From Phycisphaerales bacterium (GTDB lineage Bacteria; Planctomycetota; Phycisphaerae; Sedimentisphaerales; Anaerohalosphaeraceae), in contig DRGS01000024.1 in NCBI GenBank assembly GCA_011053245.1, positions 1 through 7,740 on the forward strand: a stretch of 7,740 bases of DNA, in the 5' to 3' direction. The translations under genes and the position numbers were made by a program. Of this stretch, positions 6,812 through 7,740 are shown in pieces; the first letter of the stretch is position 1, and each line of letters starts with the position of its first letter. The notes under the pieces were generated by a model that ran no database searches, was not told the DNA's origin, and was given only the letters and a program-made list of their open reading frames with translations.

Positions 6812-6997
6812 TTAAATATCACTTCCCCCAATCTCTGTAGAAATGTTTATGTTTATATGGCATGGAGTTCTTTGTAGTAGTTTACATTTCATCCTTTCAA
6901 CCCAAGCCCACCCACTGATTAACATAACCATAACCTTTAGCATCTTTGGCATATTGCCGTCATAAATCTTTAGCGTGATTTGTAGGTCGCGTTTTTT
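6812..6997 (-). pseudogene. 5'-truncated copy of the small ORF that follows terS (start codon lost at a junction)
   Basis: This frame encodes KKRDLQITLKIYDGNMPKMLK and continues without interruption past the repeat boundary at 6870, through LLQRTPCHINI, to a TAA at 6812-6814. The plus-strand copy at 7610 begins ATG AAA AAA CGC; here the two Lys codons are preceded by TAA instead of ATG, so no start remains. The first internal ATG (6952) has no ribosome binding site. Joined to the plus-strand start, the intact gene would be 62 residues, directly downstream of terS and upstream of the lysine-tailed gene. The protein matches no family I know; the middle (MLKVMVMLISGWAWV) is moderately hydrophobic. 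The break lies exactly where the inverted repeat ends, which points to the junction at 6997/6998 as the abnormal one. Confidence 0.65.
6870..6997 (-). repeat. Left copy of a perfect 128-bp inverted repeat flanking terS
   Basis: The reverse complement of these bases is identical to 7613-7740 at every position checked; paired coordinates sum to 14610. The match ends on the inner side in a T-tract: eight T here at 6992-6999, against six A after the ATG in the other copy. On its outer side the match reaches the window edge in the partner copy, so the true repeat may be longer. The copy codes for most of the 62-codon ORF and is not a transposon end by any sign I can see. Confidence 0.95.
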
Positions 6998-7068
6998 TTA
7001 TGTCAAATTAGAGAATGAGGTAAATTTGAGGTTTAGGATAGTTTTGGATATTAAAGGGTTTGATTAAA
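6998..7068 (+). other. AT-rich leader of terS with no convincing promoter
   Basis: These 71 bases between the left repeat arm and the terS start are AT-rich. They contain the AAAGGG ribosome binding site (7053-7058). A TTGAGG at 7026-7031 and GATATT at 7046-7051 are only 15 bases apart, too weak for me to call a promoter. No hairpin of note and no ORF were seen. In the usual phage order this would be the 5' flank of terS, where a packaging site or an HNH endonuclease gene is often found, but nothing here identifies one. Confidence 0.4.
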
Positions 7069-7605
7069 ATGAGCGTAACAGGGCCAAAACCGAAACCATC
7101 GGCAATGCTTAAAATACACGGCCCAGTCCGTAAAGACCGCCGTTTGCCCGATGAAGTGATTCCGGATGGTGGGATTCCAGAAAGGCCTAAAATCCTAAAG
7201 GGTCCAGCCAAAACAGAGTGGGAGAGGTTGGCACCGCTTTTGTATGAAAAAGGGGTTCTAACTACCTGGGATATGGCGGCCTTTGCTCAGTACTGCTTCC
7301 ACTGGGGCGAATGGTATTCGCTTGGTCAAGCGATCAAGAAAGCCAAGGGCGCCAAGAAAGCCTCAGATGGCCAGAAAGCTGAGCCAGGCAAAAAAGACTT
7401 ACGGACTCGGTATACTGCAAAAACATCCAAAGGCGGGGAGTGTTTGGATGTGCTGGTTCAGGCTCAATTTAAGGCCCTGGCGGCCTGCCGATCGTTGGCG
7501 ACCGAGTTTGGGCTGACGCCATCGAGCAGGACCCGGATAAAGACCGGGGATAAGCAAAAAGATAACCCATTCGAGGCCCTGGCCTCACGGCAGCAGGGGG
7601 CATGA
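7069..7605 (+). CDS. terS: Phage terminase small subunit (P27 family)
   Basis: 178 residues from ATG 7069, with AAAGGG 10 bases upstream; a TTG at 7060 in the same frame is only one base from that site and is rejected. TerS recognises the packaging site on phage DNA and regulates TerL. Family marks: PDGGIPERPKILKGPAKTEWERLAPLL (32-58), then KGVLTTWDMAAFAQYC (61-76), and the C-terminal CLDVLVQAQFKALAACRSLATEFGLTPSSRTRI (125-157), all typical of P27-type subunits. A Lys-rich segment (90-110) lies between the helical parts. It is the only clear plus-strand gene, opposite to terL and all other genes here, although small and large subunits are normally adjacent and co-directional. It lies between the two arms of the 128-bp inverted repeat. 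The gene itself is intact. Confidence 0.94.
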   Translation: MSVTGPKPKPSAMLKIHGPVRKDRRLPDEVIPDGGIPERPKILKGPAKTEWERLAPLLYEKGVLTTWDMAAFAQYCFHWGEWYSLGQAIKKAKGAKKASDGQKAEPGKKDLRTRYTAKTSKGGECLDVLVQAQFKALAACRSLATEFGLTPSSRTRIKTGDKQKDNPFEALASRQQGA

Positions 7606-7609
7606 GAAT

Positions 7610-7740
7610 ATGAAAAAACGCGACCTACAAATCACGCTAAAGATTTATGACGGCAATATGCCAAAGATGCTAAAGGTTATGGTTATGTTAATCAGTGGGT
7701 GGGCTTGGGTTGAAAGGATGAAATGTAAACTACTACAAAG
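7610..7740 (+). CDS. Small ORF immediately after terS, intact start, runs off the right edge
   Basis: It begins with ATG at 7610, four bases after the terS stop, so it is probably translated by coupling with terS; no strong ribosome binding site beyond a G-rich stretch in the terS end is visible. 43 codons are present before the edge: MKKRDLQITLKIYDGNMPKM and onward to KCKLLQ. From codon 2 on, this is the right arm of the inverted repeat. The minus-strand copy shows how the gene would end: 19 further codons and a TAA, 62 residues in all. No family is recognised, and there is no signal peptide. Confidence 0.6.
   Translation, partial: MKKRDLQITLKIYDGNMPKMLKVMVMLISGWAWVERMKCKLLQ
7613..7740 (+). 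repeat. Right copy of the 128-bp inverted repeat, ending exactly at the window edge
   Basis: Identical to the reverse complement of 6870-6997. It starts at the second codon of the small ORF after terS and stops at the last base of the window, so its real length cannot be known from here. The arms enclose 615 bases (6998-7612) containing terS and its upstream region. The match to the window edge, and a length close to a commonly used assembly word size of 127, are reasons to suspect that it is a contig-end overlap. Confidence 0.95.

Noticed and set aside
7008..7211. 67-codon minus-strand open frame opposite terS
   Set aside because: It overlaps the strongly supported small terminase and shows no features of its own.
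6870..7740. Insertion sequence or composite transposon carrying terS
   Set aside because: The repeat arms encode part of a phage ORF rather than a transposase, there is no transposase in the segment, and no target duplication is visible.

Overview
The window is a stretch of a tailed (HK97-like) bacteriophage or prophage, covering the DNA-packaging and early head-assembly module. Support comes from a P27-type small terminase, a complete Terminase_1-type large terminase, an HK97-type portal and the N-terminal part of an S78-type prohead protease. Genes are tightly packed, with ATGA overlaps and purine-rich ribosome binding sites (AAAGGG, AAGGAG, GGAG), so the host is probably a bacterium that uses Shine-Dalgarno initiation. 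A secreted beta-helix protein with a DPQF...SPCLNTG C-terminus resembles extracellular proteins common in environmental phyla such as Planctomycetes and Bacteroidota. That host hint is weak, and the sequence looks like an uncultured virus or a metagenome or single-cell contig.

Layout: almost everything lies on the minus strand, so transcription reads from right to left. In transcription order: a 5'-truncated small gene (6997-6812), a lysine-tailed 68-residue protein (6778-6572), a cysteine-rich 79-residue protein (6525-6286), a 42-residue one-helix membrane protein (6284-6156), a structured leader ending in a strong intrinsic terminator (6118-6003), a conserved-looking 107-residue phage protein (5968-5645), the large terminase (5617-3899), the portal (3902-2307), two proteins with signal peptides (2310-1129 and 1117-551), and the prohead protease (525 to beyond the left edge).

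The exception is the right end. The small terminase gene (7069-7605) is on the plus strand, followed 4 bases later by the start of a small ORF that runs off the window. The last 128 bases (7613-7740) are a perfect inverted copy of 6870-6997. Turning the segment between the copies around would put terS on the same strand as all other genes and restore a 62-codon ORF directly after it. The normal order terS - small genes - terL - portal - protease would then reappear. This is either a real invertible or rearranged segment, or (I think more likely) a fold-back chimera or assembly-graph artefact. The repeat ends exactly at the window edge and the odd junction falls in a T-tract.

Working together: TerS recognises the DNA, TerL cuts it and pumps it through the portal, and the protease matures the prohead. 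Unusually, two predicted exported proteins sit between portal and protease; they may be cargo (moron) genes or exported virion or cell-surface factors. No tRNA, CRISPR array, integrase or insertion sequence was seen, and no stretch over 300 bases lacks a gene.
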